A DNA stretch of 64,000 nt, taken from contig NZ_CP090364.1 in assembly GCF_021432065.1 (NCBI RefSeq), forward strand, positions 2,866,601 through 2,930,600, read 5' to 3'. The stretch is from Photobacterium sp. TLY01 (GTDB lineage Bacteria > Pseudomonadota > Gammaproteobacteria > Enterobacterales > Vibrionaceae). This document shows, in pieces, positions 47,898-58,660 of the stretch. Position numbers and translations under genes: made by a program. Numbering within the stretch: the stretch's first letter is position 1; the number at the start of each line of letters is the position of its first letter. Below the pieces are notes generated by a model. The model saw only the letters and a program-made list of their open reading frames with translations. It was not told the DNA's origin and did not search any database.

Positions 47898-48623
47898 ATG
47901 ACTGCACCTATGCTCTCTTTGTCGCAACTGAGCCATTGCTACCGCCACCCTCATCAGGCGCCGATGCAGCTCAGCTTTGATCTGTCGGTCGCACCGGGAG
48001 ATATTCTGGCGGTGATCGGCCCCAGCGGGGCGGGCAAAAGTACCCTGCTGGCGATGATCGCCGGCTTTCTCAAGCCGGACAGCGGCGAGCTGAGGATCAA
48101 CGGTGAAGTGATCGACCGGCAAAATCCGGCCGAAAGGCCGCTGTCGATCCTGTTTCAGGATCACAACCTGTTTCCGCATCTGAGCGTGTTTGACAATATT
48201 GCGCTGGGGATCCATCCCGGGCTGCGCCTCAGCGCCGCTGACAAAGCCTCCGTCAAAGACGCGGCAGAACGGGTCGGTATTGGCCGTTATCTGGATCGCT
48301 TGCCTGAGCAGTTATCCGGCGGTCAAAAACAGCGGGTGGCTGTGGCACGCTGCCTGGTCAGACACCGTCCGCTTCTCTTGCTGGATGAGCCGTTTTCCGC
48401 GCTGGATCCGGCGCTGCGACAAGAAATGCTGGATCTGATTGCCAGTCTGGCCAAAGAAGCCGGGATCACGGTACTGATGATCACCCACAGTCCGGACGAT
48501 GCCCTGAAAATTGCCGATCACTGCGCCTTTGTCGAACAGGGAGAAATCCGGGTATGCGGCCCCACCCAGCAAGTGCTGGGGGAGCCGGAAGATGAAAGAT
48601 TAAGGAAGTATCTCGGGCGATGA
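47898..48623 (+). CDS. thiQ: Thiamine ABC transporter ATP-binding protein
   Basis: ThiQ hydrolyses ATP to drive thiamine import through ThiP. The 241-residue protein shows Walker A GPSGAGKST at about residues 41-49. The signature LSGGQKQR and Walker B LLLLDEPFSALDP follow, then the switch His in MITHSP. It closes the thiBPQ operon. A small hairpin (GATCCGC/GCGGATC, 48632-48648) with no U tract lies past the stop and before the convergent PhoH gene. Confidence 0.94.
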   Translation: MTAPMLSLSQLSHCYRHPHQAPMQLSFDLSVAPGDILAVIGPSGAGKSTLLAMIAGFLKPDSGELRINGEVIDRQNPAERPLSILFQDHNLFPHLSVFDNIALGIHPGLRLSAADKASVKDAAERVGIGRYLDRLPEQLSGGQKQRVAVARCLVRHRPLLLLDEPFSALDPALRQEMLDLIASLAKEAGITVLMITHSPDDALKIADHCAFVEQGEIRVCGPTQQVLGEPEDERLRKYLGR

Positions 48624-48660
48624 ATGCTGAAGATCCGCTCAGCGGATCCCGCCCGGTGAA

Positions 48661-50037
48661 TTACAGATTTTCTTCAGCAAATTCCGCCAGACGGCTGCGG
48701 ACCACACCATTGAGGTAGATGTTGGCGCTGCCCTCGAAGTTCTTAAATCGTTCAACGATATAGGTTAAGCCTGATGTGACAGGCGACAGGTAAGTGGAAT
48801 CGATCTGCGCCAGGTTACCGGAACAGACCAGCTTAGTGCCTTCACCACAGCGGGTGATGATGGTCTTGATTTGCGACGCGGTCAGGTTCTGACACTCATC
48901 CAGCAACACGAAAGCGTTCTGAATCGAGCGGCCGCGCATGAAATTGATGGATTTAAACTGAATATTGGCTTTTTCGAAGATGTATTTCATCGAACCGTCC
49001 GTGCAGACATCGTGCTTATGCAAGGCCTCCATGGTGTCTGTCACAGCCGCCAGCCAGGGCATCATTTTCTCTTCTTCCGTGCCCGGCAGGAAACCGATCG
49101 ATTCAGCAATGTCCGGGGTATTGCGGGTCACAATAATCTTGTCGTACATGCCTTTTTCGATCACCAGCTCCAGGGCGGCAGCCATGGCGAGGATCGTCTT
49201 ACCACACCCGGCCGGGCCGGTCAGGATCACCAGATCAATCTCAGGATCGAGCAGCGCGTCCATCGCCATGCCCTGATAAATATTCTTCGGATGAATGCCC
49301 CATGCCTGTCGGTGCATCAGGCGCTCATGCCCCAGATCTTTCAGGGTCACCATTTCGCCGTCCAGACTCTGGATCCGGGCCGCGAAATCTGTGTCTTCAT
49401 CAATCAGGTACTGATTGACGAAAGGCGATTCAAACAGCTCTTGCGGCAGCGTATGCAAGGTGGAGCGGCCGCGTTTTTCAGAATGACACTCACCCACACG
49501 CTCCCAGAAACTGGCCGGATAGCGGTGGAACCCTTTGGTCAGCAGGCTGACATCATCAATCAGCTGATCTGAGCGATAGTCGTCAACGTAAAACACCCCG
49601 GCGCCTTTAGCCCGCAGGCGCATGTTGATGTCTTTGGTGATCAGCACCACCTTGCGCGGCGCATAATGGTTCTGGAGGTAGAGCACCCCATTGAGAATCC
49701 GGTTGTCCCCGGCTTTGTCGGCAAAGGCATGCACAGTTTCGTGAATTTCGTAATCGGCGAAAATCGCGATACGGCCTTTGTGGTCACCTTGCTCGGTCAG
49801 GGGGATCCCGGCTGAGATTTGTTCCGGTGTGGCATCGTGGAAGATATCTTCAAGGGCGCGGATCGCAACACGGGCATCGCGGGCAACGTCACGTTTGCTG
49901 TCTTTGATCCGGTCGAGTTCTTCCAGGACCGTCATGGGAATCACGACGTCGTGCTCTTTGAAAGAGTAGATGGCGAGGGGTTCATGTAACAGGATGTTGG
50001 TATCAAGTACAAAGACTTTCCTATCAGCATCGTCCAT
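48661..50037 (-). CDS. PhoH-family ATPase with PIN domain (PhoH2/YlaK type)
   Basis: From ATG 50037 (AGGAG six nt upstream) the 458-residue protein joins an N-terminal PIN nuclease domain (KVFVLDTNILLHEP) to a C-terminal PhoH NTPase with Walker A TGPAGCGKTILAMA. AFVLLDECQNLTASQIKT follows as Walker B. PIN-PhoH proteins unwind and cut RNA in an ATP-dependent way and occur as toxin-antitoxin effectors in mycobacteria. The role in Vibrionaceae is not fixed. The frame is open 38 codons further upstream, without a ribosome site. It is a single gene convergent to thiQ. Confidence 0.92.
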   Translation of the reverse strand: MDDADRKVFVLDTNILLHEPLAIYSFKEHDVVIPMTVLEELDRIKDSKRDVARDARVAIRALEDIFHDATPEQISAGIPLTEQGDHKGRIAIFADYEIHETVHAFADKAGDNRILNGVLYLQNHYAPRKVVLITKDINMRLRAKGAGVFYVDDYRSDQLIDDVSLLTKGFHRYPASFWERVGECHSEKRGRSTLHTLPQELFESPFVNQYLIDEDTDFAARIQSLDGEMVTLKDLGHERLMHRQAWGIHPKNIYQGMAMDALLDPEIDLVILTGPAGCGKTILAMAAALELVIEKGMYDKIIVTRNTPDIAESIGFLPGTEEEKMMPWLAAVTDTMEALHKHDVCTDGSMKYIFEKANIQFKSINFMRGRSIQNAFVLLDECQNLTASQIKTIITRCGEGTKLVCSGNLAQIDSTYLSPVTSGLTYIVERFKNFEGSANIYLNGVVRSRLAEFAEENL

Positions 50038-50324
50038 AGACGTCTCCTTGTTCACCTGAAATAGCCATTGGCAAAGGCTATCATTCATAAGCCTAAACCC
50101 GCTTTTCATTAATGACCGCAAAAAATGAAAATATTGTGACAATTTTCTCACTTGTTGGGTCCATCACTTAGCCCGTGACCTGGCTCCCATCATGCAGTAC
50201 CATTAGCCCCCTTTTTTGCCGGCGCCATTTGTGGCTTACACTTAATTTCAGTGTAGTTGATATATTCATCGTCGCCGGGATCCAATTCTCCTTGATTTCA
50301 AATATTTAGAAGGTTTTGTCCACT

Positions 50325-53240
50325 ATGCCATTTGCTTTGGGTCAACGCTGGATCAGTGATACTGAAAGTGATTTAGGGTTAGGAACTGTGGTCGCCATGG
50401 ATGTGCGTACGGTTACCCTGATGTTTGCCGCCAGCGAAGAGAATCGCGTATATGCCCGCCATGATGCCCCTGTCACCCGCGTGATGTTCAACGCCGGTGA
50501 TGTGACTGAGAGTCAGGAGGGCTGGTCGCTCAGGGTCGAGCAAGTGGAAGAACAACAAGGGGTGCTGACCTATATCGGCACCCGCACTGATACCGGGGAA
50601 GAAAATGTGTCGCTGCGCGAAATCTTCCTCAGCAACCAGATCCGTTTTAACAAGCCGCAGGACAAGCTGTTCGCCGGTCAGATTGACCGCATGGACCGTT
50701 TCGCCTTGCGCTACCGCGCCCTGAAAAACCAGCACCAGCAGCACAAGAGCCCGCTGCGCGGCCTGTGCGGCATGCGTGCCGGCCTGATCCCGCACCAGCT
50801 GTTCATCGCCCATGAAGTGGGCCGCCGTTTTGCGCCACGGGTTCTGCTGGCCGACGAAGTGGGCCTGGGTAAAACCATTGAAGCCGGCATGATCATCCAC
50901 CAGCAGGTGCTGGCAGGACGTGCCGAGCGCATACTGATCCTGGTGCCGGAAACCCTGCAGCATCAGTGGCTGGTCGAAATGATGCGCCGCTTCAACCTGT
51001 ATTTCTCTATCTTCGATGAAGAGCGCTGTGTCGAGGCCATTGCCGAGGCCGCCAATCCGTTTGAGACCGCGCAATACGTGCTGTGCTCCCTGGATTTTCT
51101 GCGCAAGAGCCGCCGTCGTTTTGAGCAAGCGCTGGACGCCGACTGGGATTTACTGGTGGTCGATGAAGCCCACCATCTGGTGTGGAGTGAAGAAGCGCCG
51201 AGCCGTGAATATCAAGTGGTGGAAGCTCTGGCCGAGAAAACGCCGGGCTGCCTGTTGCTGACCGCCACACCGGATCAGTTGGGCCATCAGAGCCACTTCG
51301 CCCGCCTGCGTCTGCTCGACCCGGATCGTTTCTACGATTACGAGGCCTTTCTCGATGAGGAGCGCCAGTACGCCCCGGTCGCCGATGCAGTGTCAGAGCT
51401 GCTGGCCGGTCAACAACTGGACGACCACAGCCGCGCGACCCTGATCAGCCTGCTGCCGGAACAGGACATTGCCCCGCTGCTGGACACCCTGACCGCTCAG
51501 GGAGATGAAGATGCTCAGCGTGCCGCGCGCCAGGAGCTGATCGATAACCTGATGGACCGCCACGGCACCGGCCGAGTGCTGTTCCGGAATACCCGCTCCG
51601 CCGTGCAGGGCTTTCCTCAGCGTCACCTGAACCTGTATCCGCTGGCGATGCCGTCGCAGTACAGCACGGCCATGCGTGTCGCCGGCATGATGATGGGGAA
51701 AATCAGCGAAGAACAAAAAGTGCTCAAACTGCTGTATCCGGAAGATATCTATCAGGAGTTTGAAGGCGAATCGGCCACCTGGTGGAACTTCGACCCGCGG
51801 GTGAGCTGGCTGCTGGATTTCCTCAAAGCCAACCGCAACGAAAAAGTGCTGGTGATCTGCTCCCGCGCGCAAACGGCGCTCAACCTGGAGCAGGCGCTGC
51901 GTGAAAAAGAAGGCATCCGCGCCACTGTGTTCCATGAAGGCATGTCGATTCTGGATCGCGACAAAGCGGCGGCTTACTTCGCTCAGCTTGAAGACGGCGC
52001 ACAAGTGCTGCTGTGTTCAGAAATCGGCTCTGAAGGCCGCAATTTCCAGTTTGCCAACCAGCTGGTGATGTTCGATCTGCCCAACAACCCGGATTTGCTG
52101 GAACAGCGGATTGGCCGTCTGGACCGGATCGGCCAGCAGCGGGATATCGAGATCCATGTTCCGCATCTGCAGGGCACCTCGCAGGCACTGCTGGCGCACT
52201 GGTACAACGAGGGCCTCAATGCCTTTGAAGAAACCTGTCCGACTGGCCGCGCCGTGTATGAAGCCATTCAGCCACAGCTGATCTCCCTGCTGGCCAGTGA
52301 CAACCACAGCCCCGAGGCGCTGGACTCGCTGATCGCCGACAGTGCCCGGATGCACACGGAGCTGAAGCGCAAAATGGAACAGGGCCGCGACCGTCTGCTG
52401 GAAATTCATTCCAACGGTGGCGATGCCGCCCGTGAACTGGTCGAACAGATTGCCGCCAAAGACGGCGACACCAATCTGGTCACCTTTGCGCTGGGTCTGT
52501 TTGATACCGTCGGCCTCAATCAGGATGACAGAGGCGAGAACGCCCTGGTGATCACCCCGTCTGAGCACATGCTGGTCTCCAGTTTCCCGGGCTTGCCGCA
52601 GGATGGTTGCACCATCACCTTTGACCGGGATACCGCGCTGTCGCGGGAAGACATGCACTTTATCAGCTGGGAACACCCGATGATTCAGGGCGGGATTGAC
52701 CTGCTGCTGTCGGAAGGTATCGGCACCACAGCGGTGTCTTTGCTCAAGAACAAAGCCCTGCCTGCCGGAACCCTGTTGTTAGAGCTGGTGTACGTGGTGG
52801 ATGCCCAGGCGCCGAAGCAATCCGGGATTGGCCGCTTCCTGCCGCATACCCCAATCCGTATTCTGCTGGATGGCAAAGGGAATAACCTGTCGGATAAAGT
52901 GGAATTCGAAGGCTTTAACCGTCAGCTGAGCCCGGTCAACCGCCACCTGGGCAGCAAGCTGGTCAACTCAGTGCAGAAGGAAATTCATGCTCTGATTGCC
53001 GCCGGGGACCAGCTCGTCGAACCTGAACTGGATAAAGTCCGTCAGGCCGCGCAGCAGGAGATGGAAAACACCTTAGGTGCCGAACTGGCTCGCCTGCAGG
53101 CGCTGAAATCCGTCAACCCGAACATTCGTGATGATGAGCTGGCGCTGCTGCAAAGCCAGATTCAGGATCTGAGTGCTTACATCAGCAAAGCCCAGATCCA
53201 GCTCGATTCACTGCGTCTGATCGCGGTCAGCCATAACTGA
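50325..53240 (+). CDS. rapA: RNA polymerase-associated SWI2/SNF2 ATPase RapA
   Basis: RapA (HepA) binds RNA polymerase and helps it recycle after termination. From ATG 50325 it has 971 residues and begins [20 protein letters not shown] like E. coli RapA; a TTG three codons earlier is possible. The SNF2 motor shows [17 protein letters not shown] (Walker A), [10 protein letters not shown] (DEAH), and [19 protein letters not shown], motif VI, follows. AGAAGG precedes the start with a long gap. It stands alone with a weak terminator after it. Confidence 0.96.
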   Translation: MPFALGQRWISDTESDLGLGTVVAMDVRTVTLMFAASEENRVYARHDAPVTRVMFNAGDVTESQEGWSLRVEQVEEQQGVLTYIGTRTDTGEENVSLREIFLSNQIRFNKPQDKLFAGQIDRMDRFALRYRALKNQHQQHKSPLRGLCGMRAGLIPHQLFIAHEVGRRFAPRVLLADEVGLGKTIEAGMIIHQQVLAGRAERILILVPETLQHQWLVEMMRRFNLYFSIFDEERCVEAIAEAANPFETAQYVLCSLDFLRKSRRRFEQALDADWDLLVVDEAHHLVWSEEAPSREYQVVEALAEKTPGCLLLTATPDQLGHQSHFARLRLLDPDRFYDYEAFLDEERQYAPVADAVSELLAGQQLDDHSRATLISLLPEQDIAPLLDTLTAQGDEDAQRAARQELIDNLMDRHGTGRVLFRNTRSAVQGFPQRHLNLYPLAMPSQYSTAMRVAGMMMGKISEEQKVLKLLYPEDIYQEFEGESATWWNFDPRVSWLLDFLKANRNEKVLVICSRAQTALNLEQALREKEGIRATVFHEGMSILDRDKAAAYFAQLEDGAQVLLCSEIGSEGRNFQFANQLVMFDLPNNPDLLEQRIGRLDRIGQQRDIEIHVPHLQGTSQALLAHWYNEGLNAFEETCPTGRAVYEAIQPQLISLLASDNHSPEALDSLIADSARMHTELKRKMEQGRDRLLEIHSNGGDAARELVEQIAAKDGDTNLVTFALGLFDTVGLNQDDRGENALVITPSEHMLVSSFPGLPQDGCTITFDRDTALSREDMHFISWEHPMIQGGIDLLLSEGIGTTAVSLLKNKALPAGTLLLELVYVVDAQAPKQSGIGRFLPHTPIRILLDGKGNNLSDKVEFEGFNRQLSPVNRHLGSKLVNSVQKEIHALIAAGDQLVEPELDKVRQAAQQEMENTLGAELARLQALKSVNPNIRDDELALLQSQIQDLSAYISKAQIQLDSLRLIAVSHN

Positions 53241-53254
53241 TGGGCTGACATCCG

Positions 53255-53285
53255 GGGCGGTAGGCACTCCCTGCCGCCCTGTGTT
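53255..53285 (+). terminator. Possible weak terminator after rapA
   Basis: GGGCGGTAGG (53255-53264) pairs with CCTGCCGCCC (53270-53279) with one G-U pair and a CACTC loop. The tail TGTGTTA is only partly T-rich. Confidence 0.5.
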
Positions 53286-53330
53286 ACCATCCTGCCGCCG
53301 CATATGCGAACAACCTGAGACAGTCCAATC

Positions 53331-54023
53331 ATGAAACCCTTACCGCCGCTGGCCTATCATCCGCCGACCGATCCCTGGCTGGATGTGCTGTATGTCGATC
53401 GCGATATCATTGCCATCAACAAACCTTCCGGTTTGCTGTCCAATCCGGGACGGGATCCGGCGCATGCCGACAGCGTCCTGAACCGGGTGCTGGCTGACTA
53501 TCCCAAAGCACAGATTGTCCATCGGCTGGATATGGCGACTTCCGGCCTGATCGTCCTGTCGCTCAATAAAGATGCCGAACGGCACCTCAAAGCCCAGTTC
53601 CGGGAGCGTCAGACTGAAAAGGTCTACTACGCCCGAGTCTGGGGCACGCCGGAGCAAACCGAAGGCACAGTCGATCTGCCGCTGATTTGCGACTGGCCCA
53701 ACCGCCCGATGCAAAAAGTCTGCTTCGAACACGGCAAACCCTCGGTCACCCACTATCAGGTGCTGGAAAGCGACGGTCAGAGCAGCCTGATCCGGCTGCG
53801 CCCGGTGACCGGCCGCTCCCATCAGCTCAGGGTCCACATGCTGGCACTGGGCCATCCGATTCTGGGCGACGGGTTTTATGCCCATGAGGAAGCCAAAGCT
53901 CTGGCCCCGCGCCTGCAATTACACGCGGCGGAACTGAGTTTTTTCCATCCCTACAGCAACGAAGCGCGCCATGTATTCGCCCCGTGCGAATTCTTTCCCG
54001 ACGCGCCCGAACGGACGCTGTAA
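53331..54023 (+). CDS. rluA: 23S rRNA/tRNA pseudouridine synthase RluA
   Basis: RluA makes pseudouridine 746 in 23S rRNA and position 32 in several tRNAs. The 230-residue protein has the family motif QIVHRLDMATSGLIVLS at about residues 63-79, with the catalytic Asp. The VTGRSHQLRVHMLALGHPILGD segment follows. The length is normal. It lies downstream of rapA with about 90 bp, as in many gammaproteobacteria. A hairpin CTGCCGAC/GTCGGCAG (54042-54063) follows the stop. Confidence 0.94.
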   Translation: MKPLPPLAYHPPTDPWLDVLYVDRDIIAINKPSGLLSNPGRDPAHADSVLNRVLADYPKAQIVHRLDMATSGLIVLSLNKDAERHLKAQFRERQTEKVYYARVWGTPEQTEGTVDLPLICDWPNRPMQKVCFEHGKPSVTHYQVLESDGQSSLIRLRPVTGRSHQLRVHMLALGHPILGDGFYAHEEAKALAPRLQLHAAELSFFHPYSNEARHVFAPCEFFPDAPERTL

Positions 54024-54146
54024 AGCCCGGACCGGCCTGATCTGCCGACCACTGAGTCGGCAGCTTGGCTGACCCGCTTGCAGCCGGCGACCCGCTGGTG
54101 TTTACTGTGTGCCATCAAGTACACGCATCAGCAGGGAGCCAGAGTG

Positions 54147-55100
54147 ATGCAACAGATCGTTTTTCTCGACCGTGACACCATCCCCCATCAAATCACACTG
54201 CCCCGTCCGGCCTTTGCGCACCAGTGGCAGGAATACCCGGCCACCGCTCCTGTGCAGATTGTGGAACGGCTGCAACAGGCCACCATCGCCATCACCAATA
54301 AAGTCGTGCTCAATGCCGACACTCTGCGTCAGCTGCCGCAGCTGAAAATGATCGCCATTGCCGCCACTGGCACCAATAATGTCGATCTGGACTACTGCCG
54401 CGAGCACGGCATAGTGGTCAGTAACATTCGCGGTTATGCCACCGGCTCGGTGCCTGAGCATGTGATTGCCGTGCTGTTTGCGCTCAAGCGCAATCTGTTC
54501 GCGTACCATCAGGATATTCAGGCCGGTGTCTGGCAGGAGAAAAAACAGTTTTGCTTTTTCACCCACCCGATTGGCGATGTGGCCGGCAGCACACTGGGGG
54601 TGATCGGGAGTGGCAGTCTGGGGCAGGCCGTCGCGAAACTGGCCTCAGCCCTGGGCATGAAGGTCGTATTTGCGGAGCGCAAAGGCGCGGCCACCTGTCG
54701 CGACGGCTATCTGCCATTTGCGCAGGTACTGCAAACCGCCGACGTCATCACCCTGCACTGCCCGCTCAGTGCGGAAACAACCAATATGATTTCAGCTCCC
54801 GAACTGGCGCAGATGAAACCCGGCAGCCTGCTGATCAATACCGGCCGCGGCGGACTGGTTAACGAAGCAGATCTGGTTGAAGCGCTGCGATCCGGCCACC
54901 TGGGCGGTGCCGGGTGCGATGTGTTTACCCAGGAACCTGCCGACGCCTCAAACCCGCTGCTGGCCAACGCAGATTTGCCCAATCTGCTGCTGACGCCCCA
55001 TGTCGCCTGGGGCGCTGACTCGGCGATTCAGGCGCTGGCCAACCAGCTGATCGACAATCTGGAAGGCTTCGTCGCCGGACGCCCCCAGCACTGTGTCTGA
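54147..55100 (+). CDS. D-isomer-specific 2-hydroxyacid dehydrogenase
   Basis: From ATG 54147 (GGGAG upstream) the 317-residue protein shows the NAD-binding VIGSGSLGQAVAKLAS near residues 150-165. The catalytic triad is Arg in NTGRGGLVNEADLV, Glu in DVFTQEP, and His in LLTPHVAWG. The substrate is unknown; glycerate/hydroxypyruvate and related acids are usual for this subgroup. The longer frame upstream to 54078 lacks a ribosome site. It lies between rluA and the convergent djlA. Confidence 0.9.
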   Translation: MQQIVFLDRDTIPHQITLPRPAFAHQWQEYPATAPVQIVERLQQATIAITNKVVLNADTLRQLPQLKMIAIAATGTNNVDLDYCREHGIVVSNIRGYATGSVPEHVIAVLFALKRNLFAYHQDIQAGVWQEKKQFCFFTHPIGDVAGSTLGVIGSGSLGQAVAKLASALGMKVVFAERKGAATCRDGYLPFAQVLQTADVITLHCPLSAETTNMISAPELAQMKPGSLLINTGRGGLVNEADLVEALRSGHLGGAGCDVFTQEPADASNPLLANADLPNLLLTPHVAWGADSAIQALANQLIDNLEGFVAGRPQHCV

Positions 55101-55112
55101 GGGCCTGGCCCC

Positions 55113-55967
55113 TTACTTAAAGCCTTTTTCTTTTTTTATCAGCTCGTAAGCTGCCGTCAGTTCCTGAGCTTTCTGCTTCGCCAGCTCCATCATCTCAGGC
55201 GGTAAGCCTTTTGCCGCCAGTTTGTCGGGGTGGTGCTCGTTCATCAGTTTACGGTAAGCGCGTTTGAGATCTTTCGGGCTGGCTTCTTTTGCGACCCCCA
55301 GCAGTTCATACGCATCACTGAGTTGATCCCGGGTGGGTGCCTGACGGAAACCGCCCTGCTGTTGCTGTGACTGCTGACGATAGAAACCGCCTCCCTGCTG
55401 AAAACGAAACGCCGCTTCCTGCATATGCAGACGCCTTTCCAGCTGCTGATCGGAAAAACCCAGCGCCCGGCCAATCACAAACAAGAGCTGACGCTCTTTC
55501 GGATGCAGGCTGCCATCGGCAAACGCGGCCTGGATCTGGAGTTCAAGAAAAAACTGCAGTAAATCGAGCCGGCCCGTGCCTTGCTGGCGAACCCGGGCTA
55601 AGGTGTCCTGAAGCGGAAAATCTTCTGACTTGCCGTCGCGAAAGGCATCCTGCGCCAACCGGCGTGCTTCACCGTGCAGTTGCATGCGGTCCATAATGGC
55701 GCTGGCGACACGAATTTCCTCCTGAGTCACCCGGCCTTTCGCCTTGGCCATATGACCCATCACCGCAAATGCCGCATGAAAAAACGCCGCCTGACGTTCA
55801 TGCTGCTCTGCCTGACCCTGGCTGAAACGACCAAAACTGCCACCCTGATATACACCGGCACGTGCCCGATCGAACTTATGACCCAAAAAGATGCCTAATA
55901 ACAACCCGATAGGTCCACCAAGAAGGAAACCAAAAAATGCCCCTAAAATCTTGCCCAACACCTGCAT
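55113..55967 (-). CDS. djlA: DnaJ-like membrane co-chaperone DjlA
   Basis: DjlA is an inner-membrane-anchored J-domain protein that stimulates DnaK. The 284-residue protein begins with a glycine-rich membrane helix (LGAFFGFLLGGPIGLLLGIF). A TerB-like central domain follows at about residues 50-190, then a Gln-rich linker. The J domain with HHPDKLAAKGLP, the HPD signature, lies near residue 250. It is divergent from lptD, as in Vibrio. Confidence 0.94.
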   Translation of the reverse strand: MQVLGKILGAFFGFLLGGPIGLLLGIFLGHKFDRARAGVYQGGSFGRFSQGQAEQHERQAAFFHAAFAVMGHMAKAKGRVTQEEIRVASAIMDRMQLHGEARRLAQDAFRDGKSEDFPLQDTLARVRQQGTGRLDLLQFFLELQIQAAFADGSLHPKERQLLFVIGRALGFSDQQLERRLHMQEAAFRFQQGGGFYRQQSQQQQGGFRQAPTRDQLSDAYELLGVAKEASPKDLKRAYRKLMNEHHPDKLAAKGLPPEMMELAKQKAQELTAAYELIKKEKGFK

Positions 55968-56262
55968 GTTATACTCTCTGGTAATTTGCTAAATTGTGCT
56001 CACGAATGCCGTCTAGTCTTACGAAAAGAGATCCGTTTGTCAGCGTGACTTGCTGCCATAAAGCACAGTGCCGTCTGATAAAGACCTCGCGGCATCATAG
56101 CAGAAAAAACAATAATGAATTTATCCGGTCCGATGATGACAGCGCCCCATAGAGATGCCGACAAGCAGAAATTGCTTTATCATAGCAGCCTTTATTGAGG
56201 GCACGGCAGGGCCGCTCTGGACACCTTTGCGCTATATCATGAACACAGGAATATAAATCTCA

Positions 56263-58602
56263 ATGTCATTCACTTCTCGCAGCTTATTGGCGACCATGAT
56301 CAGCATAGCTTTATATGGCCCGTCAGCTTTCGCCAATGATGCCCTCATTGAGAATGAAGCCAGCCCGACGGCAGAAGAAGAGCTTGCCCTGGTCAAAGGC
56401 ATGTGCCTGACCCCGGATCCCAGTGAAGGTGATCCCAATAATGCCCCGATCAGAATCACCGCAGATCAGGCTGAAGCGGACAGCGATGCCAGCGTGACCT
56501 ACTCCGGCGATGTGGTCGTGCGGCAGGCCAACCGGACAGTGGCTGCCGATGTCGCCACCATGAACCAGCAGAACAATACGGTCAGTGCCGAAGGCAACGT
56601 GTATTTCCACGATGGCACCATTGAAGTCTATGCAGACAGCATGCGCAACAACCTGGATACCGACGATGCCGAAATCAACAATGCTGTCTACAGCCTGACC
56701 TGTGAAGCCGGCCGGGGCGAAGCCACTAAAATTGAAAAGCAGGGTATGACCTACTACCGTCTGCGCAACGGCACCTACACCACCTGTCCGCCCGGCGACA
56801 AAAGCTGGCAGTTTACCGCCACCAGCATTGAACGCGAGGCCGACTCGCCGTTCGCCGACCTCTATAACGCCCGCTTTGAAGTACTGGATGTGCCGGTGTT
56901 CTACATGCCTTACCTGCGTGTACCTGTGGGTGACGAGCGTCTGACCGGTTTCCTGTATCCGACCGTGAGTTACGGTTCCCGTGACGGTTTTGAGCTGGAA
57001 ACCCCGTTTTACTGGAATATCGCCCCGAACTACGATCTGACCTTTACCCCGAAATACATGAGTAACCGCGGCCTGCAGCTCAACAGCCAGTTCCGCTATC
57101 TCTCCGACCTGGGGCAAGGCAGCCTGAAAGGGGAATATCTCGGCAGTGATGACGCCGCTGACAACAGTGATGCACGCTGGGCCTATAACTGGTCCCACAA
57201 CGGCCGCTATGAAGATAACTGGCTGTTCAACATTGATTACAGCAAGGTCAGTGACGTGACCTATTTCTCGGATGTCGATTCAGAAATCGGCCGCCGGGAA
57301 GACAACAACCTGCTGCAAACCGGTGAAGTGACCTATCAGGAAGAAAAATGGAACTCGACCTTGCGGGTCAGAAACTTCCAGCCGCTGACGCCGGGCGTGT
57401 CGTCCAACTACCGTCTGATGCCGCAGCTGACCTTCAACTACTACGAGCCTGAGCTGGGCTATGATCTGGACTTTGGTTTCCTGAGCCATATCAGCCGGTT
57501 TGAAAATGACGACTCGACGAAACCATCCGCCGACCGGGTTCATTTAGAACCGTCTCTGACGTTGCCCTTCGCCACTCCCTGGTGGTCGATGACCACAGAA
57601 GCCAAACTGATGTATACCTACTACAATCAGGAATTCGATCCCATGGTTGCCGGCCTGGAAGATCTGGAAGAAACCGCGTCCCGCACTGTGCCCAGTCTGC
57701 GAATGCTGACCGGCCTGTATTTCGAGCGGGATACCGACCTGTTTGGGGATGCCTATGTCCAGAGTCTGGAGCCGCAACTCCAGTACCTCTACATCAAGAA
57801 TGTGGAACAAAGCGACATTTACGGCTCGTACGACACCACGATTCTGCAAACCGATTATTACGGCCTGTTCCGTGACCGCCGCTATTCCAGCGTCGACCGC
57901 ATTGCCGCTGCCAACCAGTTTACTGTCGGTGCCACCACCCGCTTTTTCGACAGTAATCTGAAAGAACGCTTCAACCTCGCCTTTGGCCAGATCTTTTACC
58001 TCAACGATTCCGGCCGGAATTTACAGGAAGAAGGCGAATCGCAGCCCAATTATTCCGCCTCGGCGTTTGAGTCTGATTTCAACTTTAATGACTGGCTCTT
58101 CTTCCATGGCGGCCTGCAGTACGATGCCAGTGAAAAAGACATGCAGTTTGCCAATGCCGCGCTGGAATACCGCGAGGGCGGCCTGTTCAGTCAGCTCAAT
58201 TATCGCTACGTGTCAAAAGAGTACATTCGTCAGAGCCTGCCGGATAATAACCAGATCGATAATTACACCGAAGAAGGTATTTCTCAGGTGGGTTTCTCAA
58301 CCGGCTTCCCGATTCATGCCGGACTGAGTGTGCGCGGCGATTACTACCACGACGTGACAGAAAATCAGATGGTGGAAGGCCAGGTCTCCCTCAATTACCG
58401 CTCCGACTGCTGGATGATCACGCTGGGTTACAACCAGTACATGGTGGCGCGCAGCAACGTTAATACGCAGCCGGTTGAATACGAACAGAACTTCAGTATC
58501 TCGTTCTCACTGCTTGGCCTGGCAGGTGTGGCTCCTGTCGGTGCGTCGTCAGCCAGTGGCAATGCCATTGCGTACGGACGACCTTTCTACCTGAACAATT
58601 AA
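56263..58602 (+). CDS. lptD: LPS-assembly outer membrane protein LptD
   Basis: LptD, with LptE, inserts lipopolysaccharide into the outer leaflet. The 779-residue protein has a signal peptide (ISIALYGPSAFA|NDAL) and an N-terminal OstA jellyroll. The C-terminal beta-barrel ends near GRPFYLNN. Cysteines are at 48, 147, 175 and 716, only one in the C-terminal part; E. coli has an adjacent pair there. AGGA lies rather far from the ATG. It heads lptD-surA-pdxA-rsmA-apaG-apaH, which links LPS export, porin folding and ribosome work. Confidence 0.96.
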   Translation: MSFTSRSLLATMISIALYGPSAFANDALIENEASPTAEEELALVKGMCLTPDPSEGDPNNAPIRITADQAEADSDASVTYSGDVVVRQANRTVAADVATMNQQNNTVSAEGNVYFHDGTIEVYADSMRNNLDTDDAEINNAVYSLTCEAGRGEATKIEKQGMTYYRLRNGTYTTCPPGDKSWQFTATSIEREADSPFADLYNARFEVLDVPVFYMPYLRVPVGDERLTGFLYPTVSYGSRDGFELETPFYWNIAPNYDLTFTPKYMSNRGLQLNSQFRYLSDLGQGSLKGEYLGSDDAADNSDARWAYNWSHNGRYEDNWLFNIDYSKVSDVTYFSDVDSEIGRREDNNLLQTGEVTYQEEKWNSTLRVRNFQPLTPGVSSNYRLMPQLTFNYYEPELGYDLDFGFLSHISRFENDDSTKPSADRVHLEPSLTLPFATPWWSMTTEAKLMYTYYNQEFDPMVAGLEDLEETASRTVPSLRMLTGLYFERDTDLFGDAYVQSLEPQLQYLYIKNVEQSDIYGSYDTTILQTDYYGLFRDRRYSSVDRIAAANQFTVGATTRFFDSNLKERFNLAFGQIFYLNDSGRNLQEEGESQPNYSASAFESDFNFNDWLFFHGGLQYDASEKDMQFANAALEYREGGLFSQLNYRYVSKEYIRQSLPDNNQIDNYTEEGISQVGFSTGFPIHAGLSVRGDYYHDVTENQMVEGQVSLNYRSDCWMITLGYNQYMVARSNVNTQPVEYEQNFSISFSLLGLAGVAPVGASSASGNAIAYGRPFYLNN

Positions 58603-58660
58603 CAGGCCGGGCCAAGGCCCGCCCTAACCAACCGCGCATTGAAGCGCCCTGGATACAGAT

